Shown here piece by piece: positions 35,639-44,868 of a DNA stretch of 64,000 nucleotides. Below the pieces are notes generated by a model, which saw nothing but the letters and a program-made list of their open reading frames with translations, ran no database searches and was not told the DNA's origin. Both the position numbers and the translations under genes were made by a program. Origin of the DNA: SZUA-430 sp034440355 (GTDB lineage Bacteria; Pseudomonadota; Alphaproteobacteria; Micropepsales; Micropepsaceae); contig JAWXBY010000039.1 in NCBI GenBank assembly GCA_034440355.1, positions 1 through 64,000 of the forward strand, read 5' to 3'. The stretch's first letter is position 1, and each line of letters starts with the position of its first letter.

Positions 35639-35977
35639 TTAAATCGCGTCCTGGCCGGTTTCGCCGGTGCGGATGCGGATCACTTCTTCAATCGTCGAGA
35701 TAAAGATCTTGCCGTCGCCGATGCGTCCCGTGCGCGCCGCCTTTTGGATCGCATCGACCGCGCGCTCGACCTGATCGTCGGGCAGCACGATTTCGATCTT
35801 CACCTTGGGCAGAAAGTCGACGACGTATTCCGCGCCGCGATAGAGTTCGGTGTGACCCTTCTGCCGGCCGAAACCCTTGGCCTCGGTCACGGTGATGCCT
35901 TGCACGCCGACTTCCTGCAGCGCTTCCTTCACTTCATCCAGCTTGAACGGTTTGATGATGGCTTCGATTTTTTTCAT
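35639..35977 (-). CDS. glnB: Nitrogen regulatory protein P-II
   Basis: Trimeric sensor of 2-oxoglutarate and ATP/ADP that controls GlnA adenylylation and NtrB. ATG 35977 gives MKKIEAIIKPFKLDEVKEAL and exactly 112 residues, the family length; ten codons of open frame upstream are not part of P-II. The uridylylation tyrosine is in the T-loop stretch KGHTELYRGAEYVVDF, and RTGRIGDGKIF is the C-terminal signature. Upstream gene of the glnBA operon with a sigma-54-type promoter ahead. Confidence 0.97.
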   Translation of the reverse strand: MKKIEAIIKPFKLDEVKEALQEVGVQGITVTEAKGFGRQKGHTELYRGAEYVVDFLPKVKIEIVLPDDQVERAVDAIQKAARTGRIGDGKIFISTIEEVIRIRTGETGQDAI

Positions 35978-36025
35978 TGCCGGCTCCGCCGATTGGGCCC
36001 GCTGCACGTGCGGTTACGCAGCTGC

Positions 36026-36041
36026 AGCATAGCCCATGCCC
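36026..36041 (-). promoter_or_regulatory. Candidate sigma-54 promoter of glnBA
   Basis: On the - strand the sequence GGGCATGGGCTATGCT matches TGGCACG-N4-TTGCW at most places, including the essential GG and GC spaced by ten bases. A start near 36015 would leave a leader of about 38 bases before glnB. Nitrogen-controlled glnBA promoters of this class are known in alphaproteobacteria; an NtrC site was not clearly found. Confidence 0.5.
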
Positions 36042-36235
36042 ATCAGGTCATGCCCAAGGTTCAACAATGTTCCCCGGGGATTTGCGGGCGACCATAGCGC
36101 GGCGTATTTAGCCGGAACATCCATGAATCTGCCGACCTGGTAGGCAGCGCTGCACAATCTGTGGGCAACCGAACCGCGCCTTGCGACGCCGAAGTCGCTT
36201 TGCCAAGGTGCCGCCCCCGAACCGAAGGCCCGAAG

Positions 36236-37396
36236 ATGAAGCCGCTGAACCCGACATTCGCAGGCACCGGAACCACGATCTTCTCGGTCATGTCCGCGCT
36301 CGCCAATCAACACGGCGCGGTCAATTTGGGGCAGGGCTTTCCCGACACCGACGGCCCGCGCGCGTTGCGCGAACGCGCCGCGCAAGCGCTGATTGAGGGC
36401 CCCAATCAGTATCCGCCGATGATGGGCGTAGAATCACTCCGCCAAGCACTCGGCCGGCACGCCGAGCGTTTCTACGACCTGAACTACGACTGGCGCAGTG
36501 AAATCGTGGTGACCTCAGGCGGGACGGAGGCATTGACCGCCTCCATCATGGGCCTTGTGAAACCCGGCGACGAAGTCGTCCTTATAGAGCCCGCCTACGA
36601 CTCCTACCGCCCCATCGTCGAGTCGGTCGGCGGCATCGCCAAACCGATACGCCTGTCCGCGCCGGACTGGGCCCTAACCGAACAAGCGCTGGCCTCCGTC
36701 TTCTCCAACAAAACCAAGGCCATCATGCTCAACTCGCCGATGAACCCGGCGGGCAAGGTGTTCACCGAGGCCGAACTCGTCCTGGTCGCTAAATTCCTGA
36801 TCAAGTTCGACGCGCTCGCCATCTGCGACGAAGTCTACGAGCACCTGACGTTCGACGGCCTAAAGCACAAACCGCTCGCCACATTCCCCGGCATGCGCGA
36901 TCGCTGCGTCCGCGTCGGCTCAGCCGGCAAGATGTTTTCGCTGACGGGTTGGAAGGTCGGCTGGGTCGAAGGGCCCGCCACGCTCATCGGCGCGGTCGCA
37001 AAGGCCCACCAGTTCATCACCTTCACCACGCCCAACGCGTTGCAAATCGCCGTGGCCCACGGCATCGACACAGCCGAAGACTTCTTCCTAAACCTCGCGA
37101 AGGAACTGGAAGGCAACCGCAACTACCTCGCCCGCGAGCTAAAGGACATCGGCTTCAACCCGCTGCCCGCGCAAGGCACATACTTCCTGACCACCGACAT
37201 CAGCGGACTGCGCTTCAACGGCAGCGACGTCGACTTCTGCAAACACATGACCGAACACGCCCGCGTCGCCGCCATCCCCCTCTCCGTCTTCTTCACCGGC
37301 GAAGCCCCCCAAACCCTCGTGCGCTTTGCCTTCTGCAAACAACGCAAGGTGCTGGAAGAAGCGGTGAAGCGCCTCAGAACGCATTTCACCAAATGA
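36236..37396 (+). CDS. Class I/II PLP-dependent aminotransferase
   Basis: Aminotransferase of 386 residues starting at ATG 36236 (MKPLNPTFAGTGTTIFSVMS). Fold-type I landmarks: NLGQGFPDTDGP, VVTSGGTEALTASIMGLVKP, NSPMNPAGKVFTEAEL, AICDEVYEHL and the PLP lysine in VGSAGKMFSLTGWKVGW. The LGQGFPD motif resembles the methionine/kynurenine-type aminotransferases (YbdL, KAT). Exact substrate not determinable. Divergent from glnB. Confidence 0.92.
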   Translation: MKPLNPTFAGTGTTIFSVMSALANQHGAVNLGQGFPDTDGPRALRERAAQALIEGPNQYPPMMGVESLRQALGRHAERFYDLNYDWRSEIVVTSGGTEALTASIMGLVKPGDEVVLIEPAYDSYRPIVESVGGIAKPIRLSAPDWALTEQALASVFSNKTKAIMLNSPMNPAGKVFTEAELVLVAKFLIKFDALAICDEVYEHLTFDGLKHKPLATFPGMRDRCVRVGSAGKMFSLTGWKVGWVEGPATLIGAVAKAHQFITFTTPNALQIAVAHGIDTAEDFFLNLAKELEGNRNYLARELKDIGFNPLPAQGTYFLTTDISGLRFNGSDVDFCKHMTEHARVAAIPLSVFFTGEAPQTLVRFAFCKQRKVLEEAVKRLRTHFTK

Positions 37397-37413
37397 GCGC
37401 AACCCTAACTGCA

Positions 37414-37461
37414 CCCCTCGCCCGCCTAGGCGGGAGAGGGGCCGGGGGTGAGGGTGGGACC
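37414..37461. repeat. Palindromic GC-rich repeat (CTCGCCCGCC...GGCGGGAGAGG type)
   Basis: CCCCTCGCCCGCC-TAG-GGCGGGAGAGGGG is a nearly perfect palindrome, followed by CCGGGGGTGAGGGTGGGAC. This type of unit, which on one strand encodes the spurious peptide HPHPRPLSRLGGRG, is scattered through many proteobacterial genomes. The GAGGGTGGGACC part also occurs at 28157-28168, in the small-RNA terminator. Confidence 0.75.
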
Positions 37462-37535
37462 CTCCGCAACCAAAACCAATTTCACGCAGCGCCGACCAAT
37501 GCGCGCGACCCGCGATCACAGCACCAAGGACTGAC

Positions 37536-39080
37536 ATGACCGACGACAACACGCCGATATTGATCGGCTGCGGCCAGCTCACGCAGCGCACCGCGCAAAC
37601 GAACAAATTCGAAGAGAGCCTCGACCCGCTTCAACTGCTGACCGAAGCAGCAACGCGCGCGCTCAACGACACCGGCGCTGCCGACAAACTCAAACCGCTG
37701 ATCGACAACATCTCGGTCGTCCGCTTCACCGCAGACTCGTCCGAAGCCGGCCGCTTACCGATCGGCCAATACACCAACGCCCCACGCTCGCTCGGCAACC
37801 GCATCGGCGCGAAAGCAAAGCGCGAGTACTACACAGCCGCCGGTGGCAACACCCCGCAATACCTCGTCAACCGCACAGCCGAAGAAATCGCCAACGGTGA
37901 GACCACCGTCGCATTGCTCGCAGGCTCGGAAGATCTCGCGACGATGCTGGGCGCACTCAACAAAGGCATCAGCCTCGCCAACTGGGGCGACGATCCCGGC
38001 GGCGAGCCGATCCAAATCGGCGAGAACCGTCGCGGCGTGAACGACATCGAACGCGCGCACGCACTGTATTTCCCCGTCAACGCATATCCGCTTTTCGAAA
38101 ACGGCATCCGCGGGCACAAGGGCCGCAGCGTGCGCGACCACCAACTCGCGCTCGGCAAACTGTTCGCACCGTTCTCGAAAGTCGCCGCTGCGAACCCGCA
38201 CGCGTGGTTTCCGAAGGCTCGCTCACCCGAAGAAATTGCGACCCCGTCCGACAACAACCGCTACGTCGGATTCCCCTACACGAAGTACATGAACGCGATC
38301 ATCCAGGTCGACATGGCCGCCGCCGTGGTGATGACCAACGTAAAGACCGCGCGCGAACTCGGCATTCCGGAATCGAAGTGGGTCTATCTCCACGGTTGCG
38401 CCGACGCGACGGATATTTGGCACGTCAGCGAGCGCGTGAATTACTATTCCTCGCCAGCGATTCGAACGATGGGGCAGAAGGCCTTCGCGATGGCCAGCAA
38501 AACCGTCGCCGACATGCAGTTCATCGACCTCTATTCCTGCTTCCCCTCGGCCGTCGAAATCGGCTGCGCGGAATTGGGCATCGCCGAAGATGATCCGCGC
38601 GGCCTGACGGTGACGGGCGGTCTGCCGTATTTCGGCGGGGCAGGGAACAACTACGTCATGCACTCGATCGTCACGATGATGGAAAAGGTCCGCGGCAAGC
38701 CCGGCTCGTTCGGCCTCGTCACTGCAAACGGTTGGTACGTGACCAAACACGCACTCGGCATCTACTCGACGACGCCGACGAAGGGCGCCTGGCACCGCGA
38801 AGACCCAAAGACGTACCAGAAAGACATCGACGCGATGGCGCATCCGGAAGTCGAAGCCAAACCGGAAGGCGAAGGCACCGTTGAAACCTACACGGTCATG
38901 CACGACCGCGGCGGCCCGAAGATGGGCATCATCATCGGCCGCCTCGGCAACGGCAAACGCTTCATCGCCCACACGCCGCACGACGCCGCAACGCTGAACG
39001 ATTTGATGGAGCGCGAAACGCTCGGCCGCCGCGGCCGCGTGACGGCGGGCGAAAAGACCAACCTCTTCGTGCCGCAATAA
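37536..39080 (+). CDS. Thiolase-family acetyl-CoA acetyltransferase-like protein
   Basis: Large thiolase-superfamily protein (514 residues), longer than degradative thiolases (about 390) because of a C-terminal extension of about 120 residues. It starts MTDDNTPILIGCGQLTQRTA; family-like segments are GGNTPQYLVNRTAEEIANGE, VYLHGCADATD, FIDLYSCFPSAVEIGCAELG and GLPYFGGAGNNYVMHSIVTM. The usual CxGS active-site cysteine motif is not evident, so catalytic activity is uncertain. Often annotated acetyl-CoA acetyltransferase in alphaproteobacteria. Followed after four bases by the phosphatase gene. Confidence 0.82.
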   Translation: MTDDNTPILIGCGQLTQRTAQTNKFEESLDPLQLLTEAATRALNDTGAADKLKPLIDNISVVRFTADSSEAGRLPIGQYTNAPRSLGNRIGAKAKREYYTAAGGNTPQYLVNRTAEEIANGETTVALLAGSEDLATMLGALNKGISLANWGDDPGGEPIQIGENRRGVNDIERAHALYFPVNAYPLFENGIRGHKGRSVRDHQLALGKLFAPFSKVAAANPHAWFPKARSPEEIATPSDNNRYVGFPYTKYMNAIIQVDMAAAVVMTNVKTARELGIPESKWVYLHGCADATDIWHVSERVNYYSSPAIRTMGQKAFAMASKTVADMQFIDLYSCFPSAVEIGCAELGIAEDDPRGLTVTGGLPYFGGAGNNYVMHSIVTMMEKVRGKPGSFGLVTANGWYVTKHALGIYSTTPTKGAWHREDPKTYQKDIDAMAHPEVEAKPEGEGTVETYTVMHDRGGPKMGIIIGRLGNGKRFIAHTPHDAATLNDLMERETLGRRGRVTAGEKTNLFVPQ

Positions 39081-39084
39081 GACG

Positions 39085-39639
39085 ATGCCGCGCCTCTTTC
39101 TCATCCGACACGGCGAACCATCCGGCACCTGGGGCGACGGCGACGCCGACCCAGGCCTCACCGAACTCGGCCACAGCCAAGCACAACAGGCGGCGGATCG
39201 CCTGCGCCTGCTCACGCCGAAGCAAATCGTCTCAAGCCCGCTGCGCCGCGCGTACGAAACATCGCTGCCGCTTGCGCAGATGCTATCGCTCCAACCGATC
39301 GTCGCCGAAGCGGTCGGCGAAATCCCGACGCCGGGAAACGTCGACCTGGCACATCGCGGTGACTGGCTTCGCGGCGTGATGACGCGCAATTGGAGCAACG
39401 TCGACGCCAACCTCCGCCGCTGGCGCGACGGCGTGATCGATCATCTGACGCGGTTGCAGACTGACACAGCGGTCTACTCCCACTTCGTTGCCATCAACGT
39501 CGTGCTAGGCGCATCGATTGGCGACGACCGGGTGATTTGTTTCAAGCCCGCGCACGCCTCGATCACGATTGTCGAAACCAAAGGCCGCGTGATCTCGCTG
39601 CTGGAACTCGGACAAACGGCAGAGACCGCCGTCAGATAG
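39085..39639 (+). CDS. Histidine phosphatase family protein
   Basis: Phosphoglycerate-mutase-like phosphatase of 184 residues. The catalytic RHGE motif is at the N-terminus (MPRLFLIRHGEPSG), with LTELGHSQAQQAADRL and SSPLRRAYETSLPLAQ. The second catalytic histidine is in VYSHFVAINVVLG. Substrate unknown. Starts four bases after the thiolase-like gene and ends nine bases before the amidase, so the three appear to be one operon. Confidence 0.9.
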   Translation: MPRLFLIRHGEPSGTWGDGDADPGLTELGHSQAQQAADRLRLLTPKQIVSSPLRRAYETSLPLAQMLSLQPIVAEAVGEIPTPGNVDLAHRGDWLRGVMTRNWSNVDANLRRWRDGVIDHLTRLQTDTAVYSHFVAINVVLGASIGDDRVICFKPAHASITIVETKGRVISLLELGQTAETAVR

Positions 39640-39648
39640 GCAAACTGC

Positions 39649-41052
39649 ATGACCGACCTGCATTGGATGACCGCAACGCAGCTGGTCTCGGCCTATCGCG
39701 ACAAGGACCTCTCGCCCGTCGACGTAGCCGAATACCTACTCGGCCGCATCGACGCTCTCGACGCACAGATCAACGCTTTCTGCCTCGTCGATCCGGAAAC
39801 GACGCTGTCGATGGCGCGAGCGTCCGAAGACCGCTGGATGTCCGGCGAACCACAGGGCGTGCTCGACGGCGTGCCGGTCGCGATCAAAGACCTGGTGGTG
39901 TCGAAAGGCTGGCCGACGCTGCGCGGCTCTAAAACCGTCGATCCGAAGCAACCGGCCGAACACGATGCGCCGTCTGTCGCGCGCCTGCGCGAAAACGGCG
40001 CCGTCTTCATCGGCAAAACGACGACCCCTGAATTTGGTTGGAAAGGCACGAACGACAGCCCGCTCACCGGCACCACCCGCAATCCGTGGAATCTATCGAA
40101 GACACCCGGCGGCTCCAGCGGCGGGGCAGGGGCCGCACTCGCCGCAGGCTATTGCCCGCTCGCGATCGGCACCGACGCCGGCGGCTCGATCCGCATCCCC
40201 GCAAGTTTCAGCGGCGTCTTCGGCCTAAAGCCCACCGCAGGCCGCGTCGCCATGTGGCCGGCAAGCCCATTCGGCACGCTCGCGCACTTAGGCCCAATGT
40301 CGCGCACCGTCGCCGACAGTGCACTCTTCCTCAACGTCATCAGCGAACCCGACGCGCGCGACTGGTTCCAGCAACCGTTCCCGCAAGTGGACTACACCTG
40401 GGACCTCGCCAAAGGCATCCGAGGCGCCAAGATCGCCTTCAGCCCGCGCCTCGGCTGGGTGAACCACGTCGACCCCGAAGTGGAAGCAACCGTCGCAGCA
40501 ACGGTGAAGCGCTTCACCGAACTCGGCGCACACGTGATCGAAGCCGACCCGCCCGGCGGCGACCCCACCTCGTTCTTCATGACGCTCTATACAGCAGGCG
40601 CCGGCTTCCTCCTCGCCGACTACCCGGAAGAAAAACTAGCGCTCCTCGATCCCAATCTACGCGCCCTCGTCGAAGCCTCCCGCTCGATCACGCGCAAAGA
40701 CTTCCAGCAAGCAACAGCAGACCGCGCCGCCTACGGCGCCGGCATGAAAGCCTTCATGGCGACCTACGATTTCTTGGTGACGCCATCGACGGCGGTCGCA
40801 GCGTTCGACACCCCACTTGTCACGCCCTTCGACCCGAACGGCAAACTCTGGACCGACTGGACCCCGTTCACCTATCCCTTCAACGCCACCACCCAACCCG
40901 CAGCCAGCATCCCCTGCGGCTTCACCAACGACGGCCTCCCCATCGGCATCCAAATCATCGGCCGCATGGGCGAAGACGCCCGCGTGCTGCAAGCCTCCCA
41001 CGCGTTGGAGAGACTGCTCGGGCTCACGGAGCGCCATCCGCTAAATGTCTAG
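39649..41052 (+). CDS. Amidase (amidase signature family)
   Basis: Hydrolyses amides; 467 residues with the Ser-cisSer-Lys triad: Lys in GVPVAIKDLVVSKGW, the Ser-rich TPGGSSGGAGAALAAGYCPL and the nucleophile region IGTDAGGSIRIPASFSGVFG. KPTAGRVAMWP follows as in other family members. Likely a cytosolic enzyme; substrate unknown (GatA identity is unlikely without gatB/gatC nearby). Confidence 0.92.
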   Translation: MTDLHWMTATQLVSAYRDKDLSPVDVAEYLLGRIDALDAQINAFCLVDPETTLSMARASEDRWMSGEPQGVLDGVPVAIKDLVVSKGWPTLRGSKTVDPKQPAEHDAPSVARLRENGAVFIGKTTTPEFGWKGTNDSPLTGTTRNPWNLSKTPGGSSGGAGAALAAGYCPLAIGTDAGGSIRIPASFSGVFGLKPTAGRVAMWPASPFGTLAHLGPMSRTVADSALFLNVISEPDARDWFQQPFPQVDYTWDLAKGIRGAKIAFSPRLGWVNHVDPEVEATVAATVKRFTELGAHVIEADPPGGDPTSFFMTLYTAGAGFLLADYPEEKLALLDPNLRALVEASRSITRKDFQQATADRAAYGAGMKAFMATYDFLVTPSTAVAAFDTPLVTPFDPNGKLWTDWTPFTYPFNATTQPAASIPCGFTNDGLPIGIQIIGRMGEDARVLQASHALERLLGLTERHPLNV

Positions 41053-41124
41053 CGCGCCATTTGTGTTAATGCGGGGAACTCGTCGAATTTTCGCAAGCCG
41101 GGCAGGTATGATAGCCTTCGAGTC

Positions 41125-41352
41125 ATGAGCAACCTGCTTGAACGCATCACATCTGAACCCGGAAAGCTCGGCGGCCGTCCGTGCATCCGCGGACTGCGCA
41201 TTCGCGTCACCGACGTGCTCGATCTGTTGGCGGCGGGCCTATCGCACGCGCAGATCGTGGAAGAGCTCCCCGACCTCGAACTGGATGACATCAAGGCCGC
41301 GCTAGCCTTCGCATCGCAGCGCGTCGATCATCCGCTGATCGCAGCTGAGTGA
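41125..41352 (+). CDS. DUF433 antitoxin-like protein
   Basis: 75 residues with the DUF433 pattern: GKLGGRPCIRGLRIRVTDVL, DLLAAGLSHAQIVEELPDLE and DDIKAALAFAS. Such small winged-helix-like proteins are usually the DNA-binding antitoxin partner of DUF5615 PIN-like toxins. Its stop overlaps the toxin start as GTGA, a typical toxin-antitoxin arrangement. Confidence 0.88.
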   Translation: MSNLLERITSEPGKLGGRPCIRGLRIRVTDVLDLLAAGLSHAQIVEELPDLELDDIKAALAFASQRVDHPLIAAE

Positions 41353-41687
41353 CGATCTGGTTGGACAATCATCTATCGCCGGCACTTGCGCGCTGGATCG
41401 GTGAGGAATTCGGCGAGCCCTGCATCCAGGTCCGAGACCTAGGTCTCGCCCGCGCATCCGACGCAGAGATATTTGCCGCTGCGAAGTCTTCGGCCCGCGG
41501 ATTCGTGACAAAGGATAGGGACTTCGTGGAGTTGGTTGCGCGCCTCGGCCCGCCGCCCGGCATCATTCTTCTATCTCTCGGCAACACGAGCACCGCGCAC
41601 GTCCGTGCCGCCCTTCGCGAACAGTTGGCTGAGGCGCTTCGTTTGATCGAGGGCGGCGAACAGCTCGTAGAGATCGGCGGCAGTTGA
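41349..41687 (+). CDS. DUF5615 PIN-like toxin
   Basis: 112 residues starting at GTG 41349 (M)TIWLDNHLSPALARWI, with the family acidic Asp at position 6, the ARASDAEIFAAAKSS stretch and the TKDRDFVEL block whose Asp residues form part of the PIN-like site, likely an RNase. Overlaps the antitoxin gene by four bases. The next gene, nnr, starts directly after its stop. Confidence 0.85.
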   Translation: MTIWLDNHLSPALARWIGEEFGEPCIQVRDLGLARASDAEIFAAAKSSARGFVTKDRDFVELVARLGPPPGIILLSLGNTSTAHVRAALREQLAEALRLIEGGEQLVEIGGS

Positions 41688-43217
41688 ATGTGGACACCCG
41701 GCCCGGAGATTCTGACTGTCGCTGAAATGAGCGAGGTCGATCGGCTGACCGCGGCGTCGGGCGTGCCGACGATCGTGCTCATGGAGAATGCGGGGCGTCA
41801 GGTCGCGAACGAAATCGCAAAACGTTGGCCCGCCTGCAAGACGACGGTGCTTTGCGGCCCAGGCAACAACGGTGGTGACGGTTACGTCGTCGCGCGTCAT
41901 CTGCAAGCGCGCGGCTACGACGTCGAAGTCGTCACGGTCGGCGACCACAAGGCGCTGAAACCGGACGCCGCACAAATGGCGCGCCTCTGGGACGGTCCCG
42001 TCCACGCGTTTGATCCGAAGCACGTTGTGAAGGGCGAACTCTTCGTCGACGCGATCTTCGGCGCAGGGCTCAGCCGCGGCCTGTCGCCCGAACTCAGCCA
42101 GTTGTTCGAAGACATCGCGCTCGCCGACATTCCGGTCGTCGCAGTGGACGTACCGAGCGGCGTCAGTGGCGACCGCGCGCGCTTCCTCGATGAAGGCCAG
42201 CCGTGGGATGCGGCCCTCACAATCACGTTCTTCCGCAAGAAGCCGGCACACGTTCTTCACCCGTCGCGCAAGTATTGCGGTGAGATCGGCTGCGTGGATA
42301 TTGGCATCGCCGACGGCGTGTTGCTGGCGCTTGCGGAGTCGCAAGGCTTCGCGGGCCCGCGCCTGAACTGCACTGAAAACGTCGCACCGCCTTTGCCGCC
42401 GCCGCTCCAATCGGCGGCGCACAAGTATCGCCGTGGCCATTGCTTGGTCGTCAGCGGCCCCGCCAACGCCACCGGCGCGGCACGTCTCGCCGCGCGCGCT
42501 GCGCTGAGAGCCGGCGCAGGTCTCGTCACCGTCGCCGGCGATGCCGGTGCAGCGGCAACGCTGAGCGCGTCCCTCACCGCGATCATGGTCCGCCAAATCG
42601 ACAATGCCGCCGCGCTGCAAACGCTGCTCCAGGACAAACGCCTCAATGCCGTTGTCGTCGGCCCCGGCAACGGTATCGACCCGGCAGCGCAAGAACGCGT
42701 CGCGGTCGCGCTCCGCTCCGGCGCCGCGGTCGTCGTCGATGCCGATGCGCTCACCGCGTTCCAAGGCGCGCCCGACAAGTTATTCGAACAACTCAGCGCA
42801 CGCTGCGTGCTCACCCCGCACGAAGGCGAGTTCGATCGCTTGTTTCCGGGCCTACTCGCTGAATCAACCAACCGCATCGACGCCGCACGCACCGCCGCGC
42901 AGAAGGCGAAAGCGGTTGTCCTTCTCAAAGGCCCGGACACCGTCATCGCGAAACCGGACGGCGAAACGGTCGTGAACACCAACGCGCCGCCAGATCTCGC
43001 AACGGCGGGCTCGGGCGATGTCTTGGCCGGAATCATTGCAGGCCTTATGGCGCAGGGCATGGACGCGTTCGACGCGGCAAAAACCGGCGCTTACTTGCAC
43101 GGCGTCTGCGGCAGAATCGCAGGCCCCGGACTGATTGCGGAAGACCTAGCCGATCTCCTGCCGCGAGCATTGATTTCGGCCCAAAACGAGCGCCTGGGGC
43201 GGGCTTTGCGTTTCTGA
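41688..43217 (+). CDS. nnr: Bifunctional NAD(P)H-hydrate epimerase / ADP-dependent dehydratase
   Basis: Repairs hydrated NADH and NADPH. The 509 residues comprise an N-terminal YjeF_N epimerase domain (MENAGRQVANEIAKRW, VLCGPGNNGGDGYVVARHLQ) and a C-terminal ribokinase-like dehydratase domain (YRRGHCLVVSGPANATGAAR, VLTPHEGEFDRLFPG, LATAGSGDVLAGIIAGLMAQ). ATG at 41688 follows the toxin stop without a gap, so its translation may depend on the toxin-antitoxin transcript. Confidence 0.93.
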   Translation: MWTPGPEILTVAEMSEVDRLTAASGVPTIVLMENAGRQVANEIAKRWPACKTTVLCGPGNNGGDGYVVARHLQARGYDVEVVTVGDHKALKPDAAQMARLWDGPVHAFDPKHVVKGELFVDAIFGAGLSRGLSPELSQLFEDIALADIPVVAVDVPSGVSGDRARFLDEGQPWDAALTITFFRKKPAHVLHPSRKYCGEIGCVDIGIADGVLLALAESQGFAGPRLNCTENVAPPLPPPLQSAAHKYRRGHCLVVSGPANATGAARLAARAALRAGAGLVTVAGDAGAAATLSASLTAIMVRQIDNAAALQTLLQDKRLNAVVVGPGNGIDPAAQERVAVALRSGAAVVVDADALTAFQGAPDKLFEQLSARCVLTPHEGEFDRLFPGLLAESTNRIDAARTAAQKAKAVVLLKGPDTVIAKPDGETVVNTNAPPDLATAGSGDVLAGIIAGLMAQGMDAFDAAKTGAYLHGVCGRIAGPGLIAEDLADLLPRALISAQNERLGRALRF

Positions 43218-43314
43218 GGTCGCCTGTTATAGACACGGCCCTCATTTACCGACAGGAACACCGGCAGGAACACAGTGCCGGCTGTCTTTATTGGGTAGGC
43301 ACGCCAGCGGTTAG

Positions 43315-43399
43315 GCGGGCGTGGCGGAACTGGTAGACGCACTGGATTTAGGTTCCAGCGGCGCAAGTCGTGGGGGTTCAAGTCCCTCCGCCCGCACCA
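43315..43399 (+). tRNA. tRNA-Leu (anticodon TAG)
   Basis: An 85-base class II tRNA. Acceptor GCGGGCG pairs with CGCCCGC, discriminator A and CCA are encoded. The anticodon stem CTGGA/TCCAG encloses TTTAGGT, giving anticodon TAG (reads CUN). A long variable arm (CGGCGCAAGTCG) is present, and the T arm has GGTTCAAGTCC. Confidence 0.96.
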
Positions 43400-43466
43400 A
43401 CGCGCGCTTTCCCCTTAAAGGTCGAGTTCCGGCAACACGACGAACGAAGGCAGGACTCTGAAGGCC

Positions 43467-44829
43467 ATGGAAATTACCGAAACCGTTCACGAACCGCTCC
43501 GCCGCGAATTCCGCATCACCGTCGGCGTGCGCGATCTGGACGACAAGCTGATGACGCGCCTGCAAGGAATGAAAGACCAGGTAAACCTCAAGGGTTTCCG
43601 CCCCGGCAAGGTCCCGGTCTCGCATCTGCGCAAGACCTTCGGCAAGTCCATGATGGGCGAAATCGTCCAAGAGGCCGTCGCCGAGACCAGCCAAAAGGCC
43701 GTCGAAGAGCGTTCGCTGCGCCCGGCGATGTCACCGCAAATTCAGATGGTCAGCCAGTTCGAGCAGGTCATCAACGGCGGTGAAGACCTGATCTTCACGA
43801 TGGGCATCGACCTGATGCCCCGACTTCAAGCTCGCCGAGTTGTCGTCGATCTCGCTCACGCGGCCGACCGCGGACGTCAGTGATGAAAACGTCAATGACT
43901 CGTTGAAACGCTTGGCCGCTCAGCAACGCACCTTCGAACCCAAGGGCGACGACGCTGCGGCGCAAGACAGTGACCAGCTCGTGATCGACTTCATCGGCAA
44001 AATCGACGGCATCCCCTTCGAAGGCGGCACCGCCGAGAACGCGGAACTCGTCATCGGCTCGGGCTCGTTCATTCCGGGCTTTGAAGAGCAATTGAAGGGC
44101 GCGAAAGCAGGCGACGCGAAGACGATCTCGGTCACGTTCCCGGCCGATTATCCGTCGGCGAACCTGGCCGGCAAGTTCGCCGAGTTCGACGTGACGGTGA
44201 AAGAAGTTCGCCGCGGCATCGAAGCCGAAGTGGACGAAAGCCTCGCGACGAAGCTCGGCCTCGAGAGCCTCGACAAACTCCGCGACGCCGCCCAGGCGCA
44301 GCTCGCCGCCGAGTTCGGCCGCGCCAGCCGCGCTCACTTGAAGCGCGCGCTGCTCGACGCGCTCGACGTTGCCCACAGTTTCGAGCTTCCGCCGGGTATG
44401 GTGGACGCCGAGTTCAAGCAGATCTGGGCGCAGGTCGAGCAGGACATCAAATCCGGCAACATGGCCGAAGAAGACAAGTCGAAGTCGGAAGACGAACTGA
44501 AGGAAGAATTCCGCAAGATCGCCGAGCGCCGCGTGCGCTTGGGGCTGGTACTGTCGGAGTTCGGCCGCGTGAACAAAGTCGAAGTCACGCAGGACGAACT
44601 GAACCGCGCCGTCGTTGCCCAGGCCCGCCAATACCCCGGCCAAGAAAAGCGGATTTTCGAGATCTACCGCAACAATCCCGACGCGGTCGCTCAGCTTCGC
44701 GCACCGATCTTCGAAGACAAGGTCGTCGACTTTCTCACCGGGCAGGTCAAGATCGAGGACAAGCAGGTGAGTCGCGAGGATCTCTTCAAGGACCCTGACG
44801 ACCTGGCCAAAATCCTGAAGGCGAACTAA
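43467..44829 (+). CDS. tig: Trigger factor, requiring a +1 frameshift at 43818-43821
   Basis: Ribosome-associated chaperone and prolyl isomerase docking on L23. Frame one (43467-43883) gives the ribosome-binding domain (FRPGKVPVSHLRKTFGKSMM resembles the GFRxGKxP signature) and runs off after GIDLMP. The rest, 43822-44829, continues one base forward: DFKLAELSSISLTRPTADVS, the FKBP-like domain (VIDFIGKIDGIPFEGGTAEN) and the C-terminal helical domain. The join is ATG CCC C GAC; removing one C restores a 453-residue protein of family length. Either a homopolymer sequencing error, an inactivating mutation, or a programmed +1 shift on CCC-C. No second copy is visible here. Confidence 0.88.
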
Positions 44830-44868
44830 CTCATCGAACGCGGCACGAAAGCCGCCAGAGGCATTGTC

